Below, one piece after another: positions 34,779 through 43,965 of a DNA stretch of 48,459 nucleotides. This stretch comes from Marinilabiliaceae bacterium. GTDB taxonomy: Bacteria; Bacteroidota; Bacteroidia; Bacteroidales; Marinilabiliaceae. The DNA lies in NCBI GenBank assembly GCA_009777175.1, contig WRMI01000018.1:1-48459 (forward strand), in the 5' to 3' direction. Below the pieces are notes generated by a model. The model was given only the letters and a program-made list of their open reading frames with translations. It did not search any database and was not told where the DNA came from. Numbering within the stretch: the stretch's first letter is position 1; each line of letters opens with the position of its first letter. Both the position numbers and the translations under genes were made by a program.

Positions 34779-36566
34779 TCAGTTATTTTCTTTTTTTTGT
34801 GTAACCAGCATCGGTAAATCTAAGGAAATACCTTCTGCTGTAAAAATATCTTGTATGTTAGAGTGTAGTGCTGTCAATATTTTGGGCATCATATCAGCAT
34901 CAGAAATATAAACATTTATTTGATAGGTATTATAATAATCGTCTAATTTCAGGTCTAATACAAATGGTTCTCGGTCTTGTATAATTCCGTCAGTAAGTTT
35001 TGCGGCTTTAATAAGCAGTTCGTGCGCTTGTTTCCAACCTATATCGTAACCAATTGATACATTTGAATGTAAAATTAAGCCAAAATCTCGTGCAGATGCA
35101 GAGTAATTAGTTGTATGTGAGGTCATTATCAACGAATTTGGAATTGTAATAACTTCATTTTTAGGCGTTTTTAATCGTGTAACAAAAGGCGTTTTTTCGA
35201 GTACATTTCCTACTACGTCGTTTAGTTTGATACGGTCGCCTACCTTAAATGGACGCATATAAGTAATAACCAACCCTGCCATCACATTTGCCACAACAGA
35301 AGTAGAGCCAAGAGACACAATAAGTCCGATAAATATTGAAACTCCTTGAAATGCGCCTTCATCCGAGCCGGGTAAGTAATTGTAAACCATTGCTATCATA
35401 AATGCGTAAAGCAAAAATTTAAGGATATGAAAAGTAGGCATTGCCCAATCGGCGAAAAAACCGGTAATTTTTAGACGCTCGCTCGATATTTCTTTGGCTA
35501 CGTATTGGAGTCCTTTGACTAAATAACGGATACTTAACCAAATGATAGCAATGATAAATAAGTTTGGAATATATTCTATAATAGAAAAAAAGATTGATTT
35601 TGCGGGAGTTAGAATGTAACCGAACAATATGTTGGCGAACTCTTTTGTTTGCGGAAAAATTGAAAACAAAATTGGAACTGTTATCAGCAGTTGTAAAAGA
35701 ATGAGTATCCAGCGAAGGATATTCCCCAGAAATACTACAAATTTAGTTTGCGTTTTTGTGTTAAATAGTTCATAATCACGAATAACAATCGGTTTGAATT
35801 TGGTATGTGTATTTTTTATTACGATAGTTTTAAATTTTCGATAGAGTCGGTTAGTAAGTCTAAAAAGAACGTATTGAACGGCTAAAACTAATATAAACAA
35901 TGATATACGTTTCAAAAGTTGTAGCCAACTATTTTTCTTTTGGAGTATTTTTAATGTTTCTACGATGGCTGCTTTTTGGGAATCGGCGAGCAATTCGAGT
36001 GACATATCCATCCAAAGAGCGTCATCGTTGGTAACAGATAAAATTAGCCTATCTTTGTACATAATTTCGATTTGTGCAATATTCTCTATTGGAAATAGAT
36101 AGATAGAATCGGGTCGCACGCTTCTTGTTTTTCCCATTTCCATGATGATTTCTTCGGCTTTTATTGCCCTGTCGTGCGGTGAAATACCTCCGTGTGAAGC
36201 ATAAAATTGAAACAATGTATCACCAATTATCACGAGCGGAACGCCATGGGTTGTGTGTCGCAACGAATCAATGCGGGTTTTGTGCAAATGTTGACGTATT
36301 GAATCTGATAGATACGACAAGCGAGTCTTTTCTAACTCTTCAATGTAGAAAAGTTCATTGAGTTTCATCTCTTGGAGTTGTTGTTTTAGCATCTCAATTT
36401 CCAAAGAATCGGAATAGGATTGTGTTTCAGATGAAATGTCGGCTGTTTCCTGTTTTGATTTGTCGTTTTTTGTGCCAAATAAATTGTCAGTTATATTTGA
36501 TAACTGTGCACTCAACGATTGAAAACAGAAAATCACTAAAAATATTGATTTTACTATTCTTTTCAT
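34779..36566 (-). CDS. MscS-family mechanosensitive channel
   Basis: The 595-residue inner-membrane protein has a signal peptide (MKRIVKSIFLVIFCFQSLSA), a periplasmic, partly coiled region to about residue 205, five or so membrane helices, and the MscS core: the pore helix GLIVSLGSTSVVANVMAGLV, then PFKVGDRIKLNDVVGNVLEK and PNSLIMTSHTTNYS. It should open under membrane tension to release solutes during osmotic downshock. The large N-terminal part marks it as a longer MscS homologue. Upstream lies the TGCCA-motif array. Confidence 0.93.
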   Translation of the reverse strand: MKRIVKSIFLVIFCFQSLSAQLSNITDNLFGTKNDKSKQETADISSETQSYSDSLEIEMLKQQLQEMKLNELFYIEELEKTRLSYLSDSIRQHLHKTRIDSLRHTTHGVPLVIIGDTLFQFYASHGGISPHDRAIKAEEIIMEMGKTRSVRPDSIYLFPIENIAQIEIMYKDRLILSVTNDDALWMDMSLELLADSQKAAIVETLKILQKKNSWLQLLKRISLFILVLAVQYVLFRLTNRLYRKFKTIVIKNTHTKFKPIVIRDYELFNTKTQTKFVVFLGNILRWILILLQLLITVPILFSIFPQTKEFANILFGYILTPAKSIFFSIIEYIPNLFIIAIIWLSIRYLVKGLQYVAKEISSERLKITGFFADWAMPTFHILKFLLYAFMIAMVYNYLPGSDEGAFQGVSIFIGLIVSLGSTSVVANVMAGLVITYMRPFKVGDRIKLNDVVGNVLEKTPFVTRLKTPKNEVITIPNSLIMTSHTTNYSASARDFGLILHSNVSIGYDIGWKQAHELLIKAAKLTDGIIQDREPFVLDLKLDDYYNTYQINVYISDADMMPKILTALHSNIQDIFTAEGISLDLPMLVTQKKENN

Positions 36567-36595
36567 AATAAATAATTTATTTAGTTTTAATTTTT

Positions 36596-36914
36596 AATGC
36601 CAAAATTTTTTTATAAAAATAACTTTTATAATGCCACTTATAATGCCATTTGTAGTGCCAAAATTCTAAAAATAATCATTTATATCGTTAATAATCAGAT
36701 AGTTCTTTAATGCCACATTTTTCGTTTTTAATGCCATTTATCGTATCATTTTTTTGCCATCTTCTATGAAAATATAAAAATAACTTTTATAATGCCACTT
36801 ATAATGCCATTTATAGTGCCATTTATAGTGCTAAAAATCTTAAAATAATCATTTATATTGTTAATAATCAGATAGTTCTTTAATGCCACATTTTTCGTTT
36901 TTAATGCCATTTAT
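36596..36914. repeat. About 13 TGCCA motifs in two tandem 130-140-bp copies
   Basis: AATGCCA or close variants (AGTGCCA, TTTGCCA, AGTGCTA) occur about 13 times. Most are inside a direct repeat whose copies are 36613-36741 and 36774-36914, sharing the TAATAATCAGATAGTTC core. The array fills the 360-nt gap between mscS and the helix-turn-helix remnant, and no gene is present in it. Confidence 0.88.
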
Positions 36915-36927
36915 GTAGCTCTAATTA

Positions 36928-37254
36928 TTATAAATCAAAAGTGATTTTGTATCCACCGGTTTTTAAAGTTCCAATATATTCAATAAAGCCTTTTTCTTTT
37001 AATTTTCTCAGATTTCTCATAATAGTTCTTTGAGATTTATCTGTTTTTTTACTAATTTGAATAGCTTTAATCCCATCTTCGTTTCCAATAATAGATAAAA
37101 TATCTCGTTCAATATCAGATAAGTTTGTAAAATTCAAGTGATTATCGGTCTGAATATTTTCTAGTGGACTTTGATAGTCAACGGTAACATTATCGATATC
37201 CTTTTCTCTAATTGTAACTCCGAAAACACCAAGTGTTTTTATTTCACTTCCCAA
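36928..37254 (-). pseudogene. C-terminal winged-helix remnant of an AlbA_2-type protein
   Basis: The 108-residue translation holds one winged helix-turn-helix: DIERDILSIIGNEDGIKAIQ, ISKKTDKSQRTIMRNLRKL and KEKGFIEYIGTLKTGGYKI. This matches the C-terminal end of AlbA_2 DNA-binding/ATPase-like proteins, which are normally about 400-500 residues with the wHTH last. The only start is a TTG at 37254 inside the end of korB, with a stop just upstream in frame, so the rest of the gene appears lost. A small regulator expressed from korAB is the alternative. Confidence 0.5.
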
Positions 37255-38255
37255 ACATCACCCATTTTTGCTAATTCAACGAAAGTATTAACTTTCTTTG
37301 ATGCCTGAATTTCTTTTATTTGTGTTTCAAGCAATTTGTCGTAAACGGGCGCATTAACTTTTCGAATAATACCAAGTGCAACAGGAAATGGATAGTCCAT
37401 ACCTATTAATTTCAGGTGCATTGACGGCTCTATTGTAGTTTCGTCGTGTACCAAAATATCCTTTTCAGTAATTCCGTTTTCGCCAATTGTTACAATTTCG
37501 AGGTTTATGCCGTTAAGTATCAGACCTTTGTTTTTATCCTTACCAAAAATCATCGGTTTACCGTGTTGCAAAAGGATTGTTCTATCGTCTTTAAACGCTC
37601 TATCAGTAATTTCGTCATAAACTTTATCGTTGTAAATAACGCAGTTCTGTAATAGTTCAACGACCGATGTTCCGTGATGTAACGCTGCTTCTTTAATAAT
37701 TTCTACGCTGGTTTTCAGTTCTTTATCAATAGTTCGAGCAAAGAATGTACCTCTTGCGCCAATGGTCAATTCGCCGGGACGAAATGGATGTTCTATTGTT
37801 CCGTAAGGCGATGTTTTTGAAACAAAACCTATTTTTGAAGTAGGAGAATATTGTCCTTTTGTCAGACCATAAATTTGATTATTAAAAAGTAGAATAGTAA
37901 GGTCTACGTTGCGTCTCACTGCGTGAATAAAATGGTTTCCACCAATTGCTAATGCGTCGCCGTCGCCGGTTATTTGCCAAACATTAAGTTTAGGATTTGC
38001 AACTTTTACGCCCGTTGCTACTGCCGATGCGCGCCCGTGAATTGTGTGAAATCCGTAGGTATTAACATAATAAGTAAAACGTGACGAACATCCGATACCT
38101 GAAATAACGGCAGTGTTGTCGCGGTCTAATTCTAATTCTGCCATCGCTTTTTGAACCGAGTTTAAAACGGCATGGTCGCCGCAGCCCGGACACCAGCGTG
38201 GATTTGACTTGCTTTTATAGTCAAGATATGTTAGTTTATTTTCTTCTGTTTCCAT
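37239..38255 (-). CDS. korB: 2-oxoglutarate:ferredoxin oxidoreductase, beta subunit
   Basis: KorB is the thiamine-pyrophosphate subunit that decarboxylates 2-oxoacids with CoA and reduces ferredoxin. The 338-residue protein has the N-terminal cysteine motif WCPGCGDHAVLNSV and the TPP signature GDGDALAIGGNHFIHA then LLFNNQIYGLTKGQ. The ATG at 38255 is used; a TTG one codon upstream is the alternative. It follows korA by 27 nt. The presence of korAB indicates ferredoxin-based anaerobic carbon metabolism, including reductive TCA steps. Confidence 0.95.
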   Translation of the reverse strand: METEENKLTYLDYKSKSNPRWCPGCGDHAVLNSVQKAMAELELDRDNTAVISGIGCSSRFTYYVNTYGFHTIHGRASAVATGVKVANPKLNVWQITGDGDALAIGGNHFIHAVRRNVDLTILLFNNQIYGLTKGQYSPTSKIGFVSKTSPYGTIEHPFRPGELTIGARGTFFARTIDKELKTSVEIIKEAALHHGTSVVELLQNCVIYNDKVYDEITDRAFKDDRTILLQHGKPMIFGKDKNKGLILNGINLEIVTIGENGITEKDILVHDETTIEPSMHLKLIGMDYPFPVALGIIRKVNAPVYDKLLETQIKEIQASKKVNTFVELAKMGDVWEVK

Positions 38256-38285
38256 CAATTTGATATTTTATTATAAATCAAAATT

Positions 38286-40133
38286 TTACGCTTCAATAAG
38301 TTTAATAAATGCATCTTTTAATTCCTGTACAATAAATGGTTGACCCTGTATTTTATTGTATTGGTGATAATGGAACTCGGGATGTTTCATTTTCAAATAG
38401 CTAGCAAACTGCCCTAAATTTAATTCGCATACGATAATTTTTTGGTATTTTTCTAAAATATCTTTTGTATTTTTCGGTAGCGGATTTATGTAGTTAAAAT
38501 GTGCTAATGCAATTTTTTTACCCTCTTTATTCAATTCAGAAACGGCAGTGAATAAGTGTCCATAAGTACCTCCCCATCCAATTGCCAAAGTGTCGGCTTC
38601 GGGGTCGCCTTCAACTTCTAATTCGGGGATATAATTAACTATTCTATCTAATTTTTCTTGGCGTAATTTCACCATTTTTTCGTGGTTCTGGGCATCGTGT
38701 GAAATTGTTCCAATTTGGTCGGTTTTTTCGAGACTTCCAATTCTGTGTCTGAAACCGGGCGTTCCGGGAGCGACCCAGTCGCGATTTAATTTCTCTGGGT
38801 CTCTTAAATAAGGAAGAAATTCCTCTGCATTCTGCTTTGTTTTTGGAATTTTAATTGTCGGAAAATCACCTTCTTCGGGAAGTTTCCAAATTTGTGTACC
38901 GTTTGCTAAAAATCCGTCTGTAAGTAAAATTACAGGAATAGTATGTTCTACAGCAATTTTCGAGGCAATATATGCGAAGTCGAAACAATTAACGGGTGTA
39001 CTTGCGGCAATAACAGCAGCGGGACTTTCGCCGTTCCTACCGTAAAGTGCTTGTAATAAATCTGCTTGTTCGGTTTTTGTTGGAAGTCCAGTTGATGGTC
39101 CTCCTCGCTGAACGTTCACTACAACCAACGGTAATTCTGCCATAACTGCCAATCCTATTGCTTCGCCTTTTAATGCTAAACCGGGACCGGAGGTGGTTGT
39201 AATTCCGAGATGTCCTGCAAAACTTGCGCCTATTGCGGTACATATACCTGCGATTTCATCTTCTGCCTGAAATACTTTTACGCCCAAATCTTTGCGTTCT
39301 GATAATTCTTGTAAAATTTCTGTTGCAGGCGTAATAGGATATGAGCCGAGAAACAATGATAGACCCGACTTTTCGGCTGCATAAAGAAAACCCCAAGCAG
39401 TTGCTTTATTTCCGTGAAGGTTACGATAAAAACCTTTTTTTACTGGGGCAGGAGCAACATAATATTGAGGAACTTCATCTCTAATGGAATTTCCGTACCA
39501 AAACCCTGCTTCAAAAAGTGTAAGATTCACATCACGAATTACTTTTTTCTTTTCAAATTTTTTGTTAAGAAAAGCCATTATCGGGTCTAATGGACGATTA
39601 AACAACCAGCATGCGAATCCCAGAATAAACATATTTTTGCTTCGCAAAACGGTTTTGTTGTCAACCTCCATAACTTTGACGCTCTCGCGAGCAAGTAAAC
39701 CTACGGGAATTTTAATAATTTTGTACTTTTCCAATTGATCTTCTACAATTGGGTCGTCTGTTTCATATCCTGCTTTTTGCAGGCTTTTTGCGTCAAAATT
39801 ATCCTCGTCGTAGATGATTGTTCCGCCGGGGCTCATCCACTGTGCGCCAGTTTTAAGCGCTGCGGGATTCATTGCTATCAAAACGTCTATGTAATCACCG
39901 GGCGTTAAGATATTTGAGTGTCCAAAATTAATTTGAAAACCAGAAACGCCACCTATTGTTCCCTGCGGTGCGCGTATATCAGCGGGATAATCTGGAAACG
40001 TGGAAATAGCGTTCCCATACATTGCAGATGTCTGTGAAAACAATGTTCCCGTCAATTGCATACCATCACCAGAATCCCCTGAAAATCTGACCGTTAACTT
40101 TTCTTTGTTTATTGTCATTGATCTTTCCCCCAT
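38286..40133 (-). CDS. korA: 2-oxoglutarate:ferredoxin oxidoreductase, alpha (gamma-alpha fusion)
   Basis: The 615-residue subunit has the gamma domain first (RFSGDSGDGMQLTGTLFSQ, DIRAPQGTIGGVSGFQINFG) and then the alpha domain (LGSYPITPATEILQELSER, EDEIAGICTAIGASFAGHLG, TSGPGLALKGEAIGLA). It joins KorB to form the enzyme for 2-oxoglutarate to succinyl-CoA. Starts at 40133 and 40118 (MTINKEK) are both possible. The upstream gap, 40134-40500, has short repeats only. Confidence 0.94.
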   Translation of the reverse strand: MGERSMTINKEKLTVRFSGDSGDGMQLTGTLFSQTSAMYGNAISTFPDYPADIRAPQGTIGGVSGFQINFGHSNILTPGDYIDVLIAMNPAALKTGAQWMSPGGTIIYDEDNFDAKSLQKAGYETDDPIVEDQLEKYKIIKIPVGLLARESVKVMEVDNKTVLRSKNMFILGFACWLFNRPLDPIMAFLNKKFEKKKVIRDVNLTLFEAGFWYGNSIRDEVPQYYVAPAPVKKGFYRNLHGNKATAWGFLYAAEKSGLSLFLGSYPITPATEILQELSERKDLGVKVFQAEDEIAGICTAIGASFAGHLGITTTSGPGLALKGEAIGLAVMAELPLVVVNVQRGGPSTGLPTKTEQADLLQALYGRNGESPAAVIAASTPVNCFDFAYIASKIAVEHTIPVILLTDGFLANGTQIWKLPEEGDFPTIKIPKTKQNAEEFLPYLRDPEKLNRDWVAPGTPGFRHRIGSLEKTDQIGTISHDAQNHEKMVKLRQEKLDRIVNYIPELEVEGDPEADTLAIGWGGTYGHLFTAVSELNKEGKKIALAHFNYINPLPKNTKDILEKYQKIIVCELNLGQFASYLKMKHPEFHYHQYNKIQGQPFIVQELKDAFIKLIEA

Positions 40134-40500
40134 AAATATTTATACTTTGAATTTATATAAAATGAACATTTACAGATATTTAACCTATATATTTTTTTAA
40201 AAATCAGCCGCAAAATTAGTTTTTTTTTAATTAATAAAGAAAATGATTAAAAAATTTTTTATATTTTTCATTGTTTTGATGTAGCCTGCATTATTCATTG
40301 GCATATAAAATCAAATTATGCATGTGCTTTTAGAAATGCCCTGAGTAGCGCTTTTTGAGCAACCGCAAGGGTGCGCTCCTACCGGGTTATCTACGTGGCA
40401 CTCCGTACTGATTGCTACTGATAGGTAAAAAGTTCAGATACAAATATTTTATTTTTTTTTCTATATTTATTTTACAGAGTCAATAAATTGACTCTCTTTT
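40134..40500. other. Intergenic region with short dispersed repeat fragments
   Basis: No gene is seen. It contains ACCGCAAGGGTGCGCTCCTA at 40363-40382, which is the core of the 38-bp repeat at 12855 and 19481, and GCATTATTCAT near 40288, which matches the inverted end of the element at 21580-21793. Confidence 0.6.
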
Positions 40501-42042
40501 TCAACTATTCTTAATTAATTCTTCAACAATTTCGTTCAACAACTCCTCGTTTTTATCCACAAAAATAAGCCCTGCATTTTCTAAATTTTTAATATTTTTA
40601 TCGGAGGCATCGTCCATTTCGGTGCTTGCCATACATAAATCGGGCTCTAAACGGATATATGAAGAGGAACATCCAAAGGCTTCAAACAATCTTTTAACCT
40701 GATAACTAACCACTTCTGCCGATGAGGACATCATCATATCTATTAACGGTGCTATCCAACGTATTAATCCCCACCGCTTTGCTGTGGTATATGCGTACTT
40801 TTTCAGAACTTTGCCCGTACCGATAGAAACAACATACATATTTTCAAAATTTGGCTTGTCGAAGTTGGCAAATTTATTTTTACGTGCCTCAACCAACGTG
40901 GACATTGTCGGGTCGTTGGCAAAAATACCGCCATCTATAAGGTAAGCCGTTTTGCCCGATAAAGAATTTATTTTTGCAGGTTGAAAATAGGTCGGTGCAG
41001 CAGAAGTAGAACGAGCAATATCTCGCATGAAATAATCTTTGTGAGGCGATTCCACCGCATCAGTTGAAGTAAAGAAAACAGCATGACGACTGCTTATATC
41101 ATAAGCCGTTATTAAACACGGTTTTCGCGCTTCTGACAATTTAACATCACCAACTTTCTCATTCAAAATATTTTCCAACCCTTTTTCTGTATAAATTGCA
41201 CCCAAAACTTTTGATAGATTTCCGGCATTAATTTTCTTTTTAAAAATTGTCTTACCGTGTGTTTTATACAAATCTATTGCATCTTTTGCAAAATAACGAC
41301 TTCGTTTTTTGTCACTTTTTGTATTTGCGGGCAGTAAGTACAAAACGGTCAATATTCCGCCTGTGCTTGTTCCTGCGATCATATCAAAATAATCGGCAAG
41401 TGTAGCATTAGGATTATTGGTCTTAAACTGAAGCCTTTCTTCAATATAGTTTAAAATTACGGCAGGAATAATTCCTTTGATACCTCCGCCGTCAATGGTT
41501 AAAATACGTAATTTCTTCATGGGTATTGATTTTAAGTAATTGTTATATTTTATATCATTAATTCTATTCATCCATCCTTTGCGAAATCTCTCATTTGTCG
41601 GTTTTTTTTTACAAATATCATCAATATACTGTATTCGTGCTTCTTTGATATTGTTGAATAATTCTTGCGGCTCCCTTTCATTGAGGGCTGCAAGTGTTAT
41701 TTTTCCGACTATTCCGTCCTTGGCAACACCCAGAATGCGCTGCGGAATTTTTATTCCCCATACTCCGCTACACCAAAGCCAATCCACAAGTATCTCCGCT
41801 ATTGAATGAGAATCAATATTATCTGCGTTCCATCTGTCCCAATATCCTTTTTTAAATATATGATTCCACTGTTCGGGAGTTATAGTTTTCAAATCATCTA
41901 CGGTTCTGTCTTTGCCGTAGAACTGCTTAAAAGTAGCGATTGTAACGCCCATATTTGTAGCGCCACCTTTATCAAGAGGGTCATCTACAAAACCGCCTTC
42001 CCATTTTTGGATAAAGGGAATAATTTTTTTATAATCAGCCAT
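40501..42042 (-). CDS. GH108 muramidase-patatin phospholipase fusion
   Basis: Two complete enzymes are in one 513-residue frame. Residues 1-165 are a GH108-type lysozyme: WEGGFVDDPLDKGGATNMGV with the catalytic Glu15, and a C-terminal peptidoglycan-binding helix set (GVAKDGIVGKITLAALNE). From 175 (MKKLRILTIDGGGIKGII) to 500 is a patatin lipid hydrolase with the oxyanion GGGIKG at 185-190, nucleophile Ser226 in GTSTGG and the dyad Asp370 in DGG. The joint falls at the natural ends of both domains, and the patatin methionine is still present at residue 175. No signal peptide is seen, so export would need a contractile or other system, or the protein acts in the cell. Joint attack on wall and membrane is inference. 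Confidence 0.88.
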   Translation of the reverse strand: MADYKKIIPFIQKWEGGFVDDPLDKGGATNMGVTIATFKQFYGKDRTVDDLKTITPEQWNHIFKKGYWDRWNADNIDSHSIAEILVDWLWCSGVWGIKIPQRILGVAKDGIVGKITLAALNEREPQELFNNIKEARIQYIDDICKKKPTNERFRKGWMNRINDIKYNNYLKSIPMKKLRILTIDGGGIKGIIPAVILNYIEERLQFKTNNPNATLADYFDMIAGTSTGGILTVLYLLPANTKSDKKRSRYFAKDAIDLYKTHGKTIFKKKINAGNLSKVLGAIYTEKGLENILNEKVGDVKLSEARKPCLITAYDISSRHAVFFTSTDAVESPHKDYFMRDIARSTSAAPTYFQPAKINSLSGKTAYLIDGGIFANDPTMSTLVEARKNKFANFDKPNFENMYVVSIGTGKVLKKYAYTTAKRWGLIRWIAPLIDMMMSSSAEVVSYQVKRLFEAFGCSSSYIRLEPDLCMASTEMDDASDKNIKNLENAGLIFVDKNEELLNEIVEELIKNS

Positions 42043-42180
42043 ATAGCAATATTTTAGGTATATAATTCAAAGAAAATTTTTGTAAAAATAGAATTTTTTT
42101 GTGAGATAGATGACATAATTTGAAAAATAATTTTATTATCACAATTCATATTCTCTCAAATAATAATGCCAAAAACCTAT

Positions 42181-42277
42181 TGTTTTGTTAATTGTAAAAT
42201 TGCATATTTTCAGATTCCTCATTTCACTACGTTTCATTCGGAATGAAATGGTCATTCCGAGCGTAGCGAGGAATCTT
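42181..42277 (+). repeat. Dispersed inverted-repeat element, copy 2
   Basis: AGATTCCTC near 42213 and GAGGAATCT near 42269 are exact inverses, with CTACG/CGTAG also pairing, giving a long hairpin. The left flank matches 12205-12250. The rest of the 42043-42536 gap holds the promoter at 42485 and no gene. Confidence 0.75.
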
Positions 42278-42484
42278 GGCCTGCGTCATTTTACACATAA
42301 CTTTTCACTATATTATAATATCAAAAGCCCATTCCAAAAAATATGCGTTCGATACGTTTCGTGCCAAATTACTTATTGAAATAGAAGCATTTTTTCGTGT
42401 GGAGGAAAATTCATATTTTCATATAAAAAACCTTAAAAAATGTTAAATTTTTTTGTTTAATTAGGATATTAATTTCAAAGGTAT

Positions 42485-42492
42485 TATCTTTG
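42485..42492 (+). promoter_or_regulatory. Promoter of the cyclic-2,3-DPG-synthase-like gene
   Basis: TATCTTTG followed by CA matches the -7 consensus, 44 nt upstream of the ATG at 42537. Confidence 0.6.
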
Positions 42493-42536
42493 CAAACTTT
42501 ATCAGTTATTAAATCGTTTAACATAAATAAATTAGT

Positions 42537-43877
42537 ATGAGAAATGTCATTATTATTGGAGCTGCGGGGAGAGATTTCCACAACTTCAATACCTTTTTCA
42601 GAGGTGATAAAAGTTTTAATGTTGTTGCCTTTACGGCAGCGCAGATTCCCGATATTGATGGAAGAAAATATCCTAAAGAATTAGCGGGAGATTTATATCC
42701 AAACGGCATCCCAATTTATGCCGAGTCAGAACTTCCTCGACTTATAAAAGAATTGGAAGTTGATGTTTGCGTATTTGCATACAGTGATGTACCCTATCCG
42801 CGGGTTATGAACATGAGCGCTATTGTCAATGCCGCAGGAGCCGATTTTGGTATGCTCGGTCCTAAAAAGACAATGATAAAATCAACAAAACCTGTTATTG
42901 CAGTAGGAGCAACTCGTACAGGTTGCGGAAAAAGCCAAACATCACGGAAAATTATTGAAATCCTTGTTGAAATGGGATTAAAAGTGGTTGCAGTCAGACA
43001 CCCTATGCCTTATGGGGACTTAGTAAAACAAAAAGTTCAACGTTTTGCTTCTGTCGAAGACCTCAAAAAACACAATTGCACAATCGAAGAAATGGAAGAG
43101 TACGAACCTCACGTGGTTACAAAAAGAAATGTAATCTACGCAGGAGTAGACTACGAAGCAATTCTTAGAGAAGCCGAAAAAGACCCTGACGGTTGTGATA
43201 TAATTTTATGGGACGGTGGAAATAACGACTTCCCATTTTATAAACCCGATTTGATGGTGGGAGTTGTCGACCCGTTGAGACCGAATGCAGAAATTTCATA
43301 CTATCCCGGCGAAGTTGTCGCACGTATTGCTGATGTTATTTGCATCAACAAAATTGACTCCGCATCGTTGGATAATATCAATATTGTCAGAAATAATATT
43401 GCAAAAATCAACCCTAACGCTACTGTTATTGATGCCGCATCATATCTTACAGTTGATAAACCCGAACTAATTACAGGCAAAAATGTGTTAGTGATTGAAG
43501 ATGGTCCAACTTTAACACACGGAGAAATGAAAATTGGTGCAGGAACTGTTGCTGCACTGAAATTCGGTGCGGGTAAATTGATTGACCCACGTCCATACGC
43601 CCTTGGTAAATTGAAAAATACCTTCGAAACATATCCTGAAATAGGTGTTTTATTGCCCGCAATGGGATATGGTGATCAACAAGTCCAAGATTTAGAAAAA
43701 ACTATTGCAAATACACCTTGTGATGCCGTTGTTATTGCGACTCCAATTGATTTGCAGAGAATAGTTAAAATTAAACAACCAACTGTAAAAGTAGACTATG
43801 AACTGCAAGAAATTGGTTTCCCCAATTTTAATACCGTTCTTAAAGAATTTGTTGAAAAACAAAATATTAAGAAATAA
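42537..43877 (+). CDS. Cyclic 2,3-diphosphoglycerate synthase-like GTPase
   Basis: The 446-residue protein matches the COG2403 family that includes archaeal cyclic 2,3-diphosphoglycerate synthetase. It starts RNVIIIGAAGRDFHNFNTFF, has a P-loop at 124-134 (GATRTGCGKSQ), VRHPMPYGDL, and a C-terminal DAVVIATPIDLQRIVKIKQP segment. The bacterial product and role are uncertain, so the archaeal reaction should not be assumed. It is a single-gene unit with its own promoter and terminator. Confidence 0.88.
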   Translation: MRNVIIIGAAGRDFHNFNTFFRGDKSFNVVAFTAAQIPDIDGRKYPKELAGDLYPNGIPIYAESELPRLIKELEVDVCVFAYSDVPYPRVMNMSAIVNAAGADFGMLGPKKTMIKSTKPVIAVGATRTGCGKSQTSRKIIEILVEMGLKVVAVRHPMPYGDLVKQKVQRFASVEDLKKHNCTIEEMEEYEPHVVTKRNVIYAGVDYEAILREAEKDPDGCDIILWDGGNNDFPFYKPDLMVGVVDPLRPNAEISYYPGEVVARIADVICINKIDSASLDNINIVRNNIAKINPNATVIDAASYLTVDKPELITGKNVLVIEDGPTLTHGEMKIGAGTVAALKFGAGKLIDPRPYALGKLKNTFETYPEIGVLLPAMGYGDQQVQDLEKTIANTPCDAVVIATPIDLQRIVKIKQPTVKVDYELQEIGFPNFNTVLKEFVEKQNIKK

Positions 43878-43903
43878 TTAAAGAAGTTTTTTTTCATTCA
43901 AAG

Positions 43904-43935
43904 AAGCACGAATTTTATGGTTCGTGCTTTTTTTA
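43904..43935 (+). terminator. Rho-independent terminator
   Basis: AAGCACGAA (43904-43912) pairs with TTCGTGCTT (43921-43929) around an 8-nt loop and leads into a run of T. It ends the gene at 42537-43877 and, being symmetric, may also serve the convergent gene. Confidence 0.88.
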
Positions 43936-43965
43936 TTCAATTAATTAAAGCAAATCAGGTATTAT

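Noticed and set aside
40501..42042. A CBASS system built on the patatin domain
   Set aside because: No cyclic-nucleotide synthase or ancillary CBASS gene is adjacent, and the fusion to a lysozyme domain is unlike CapV operons.
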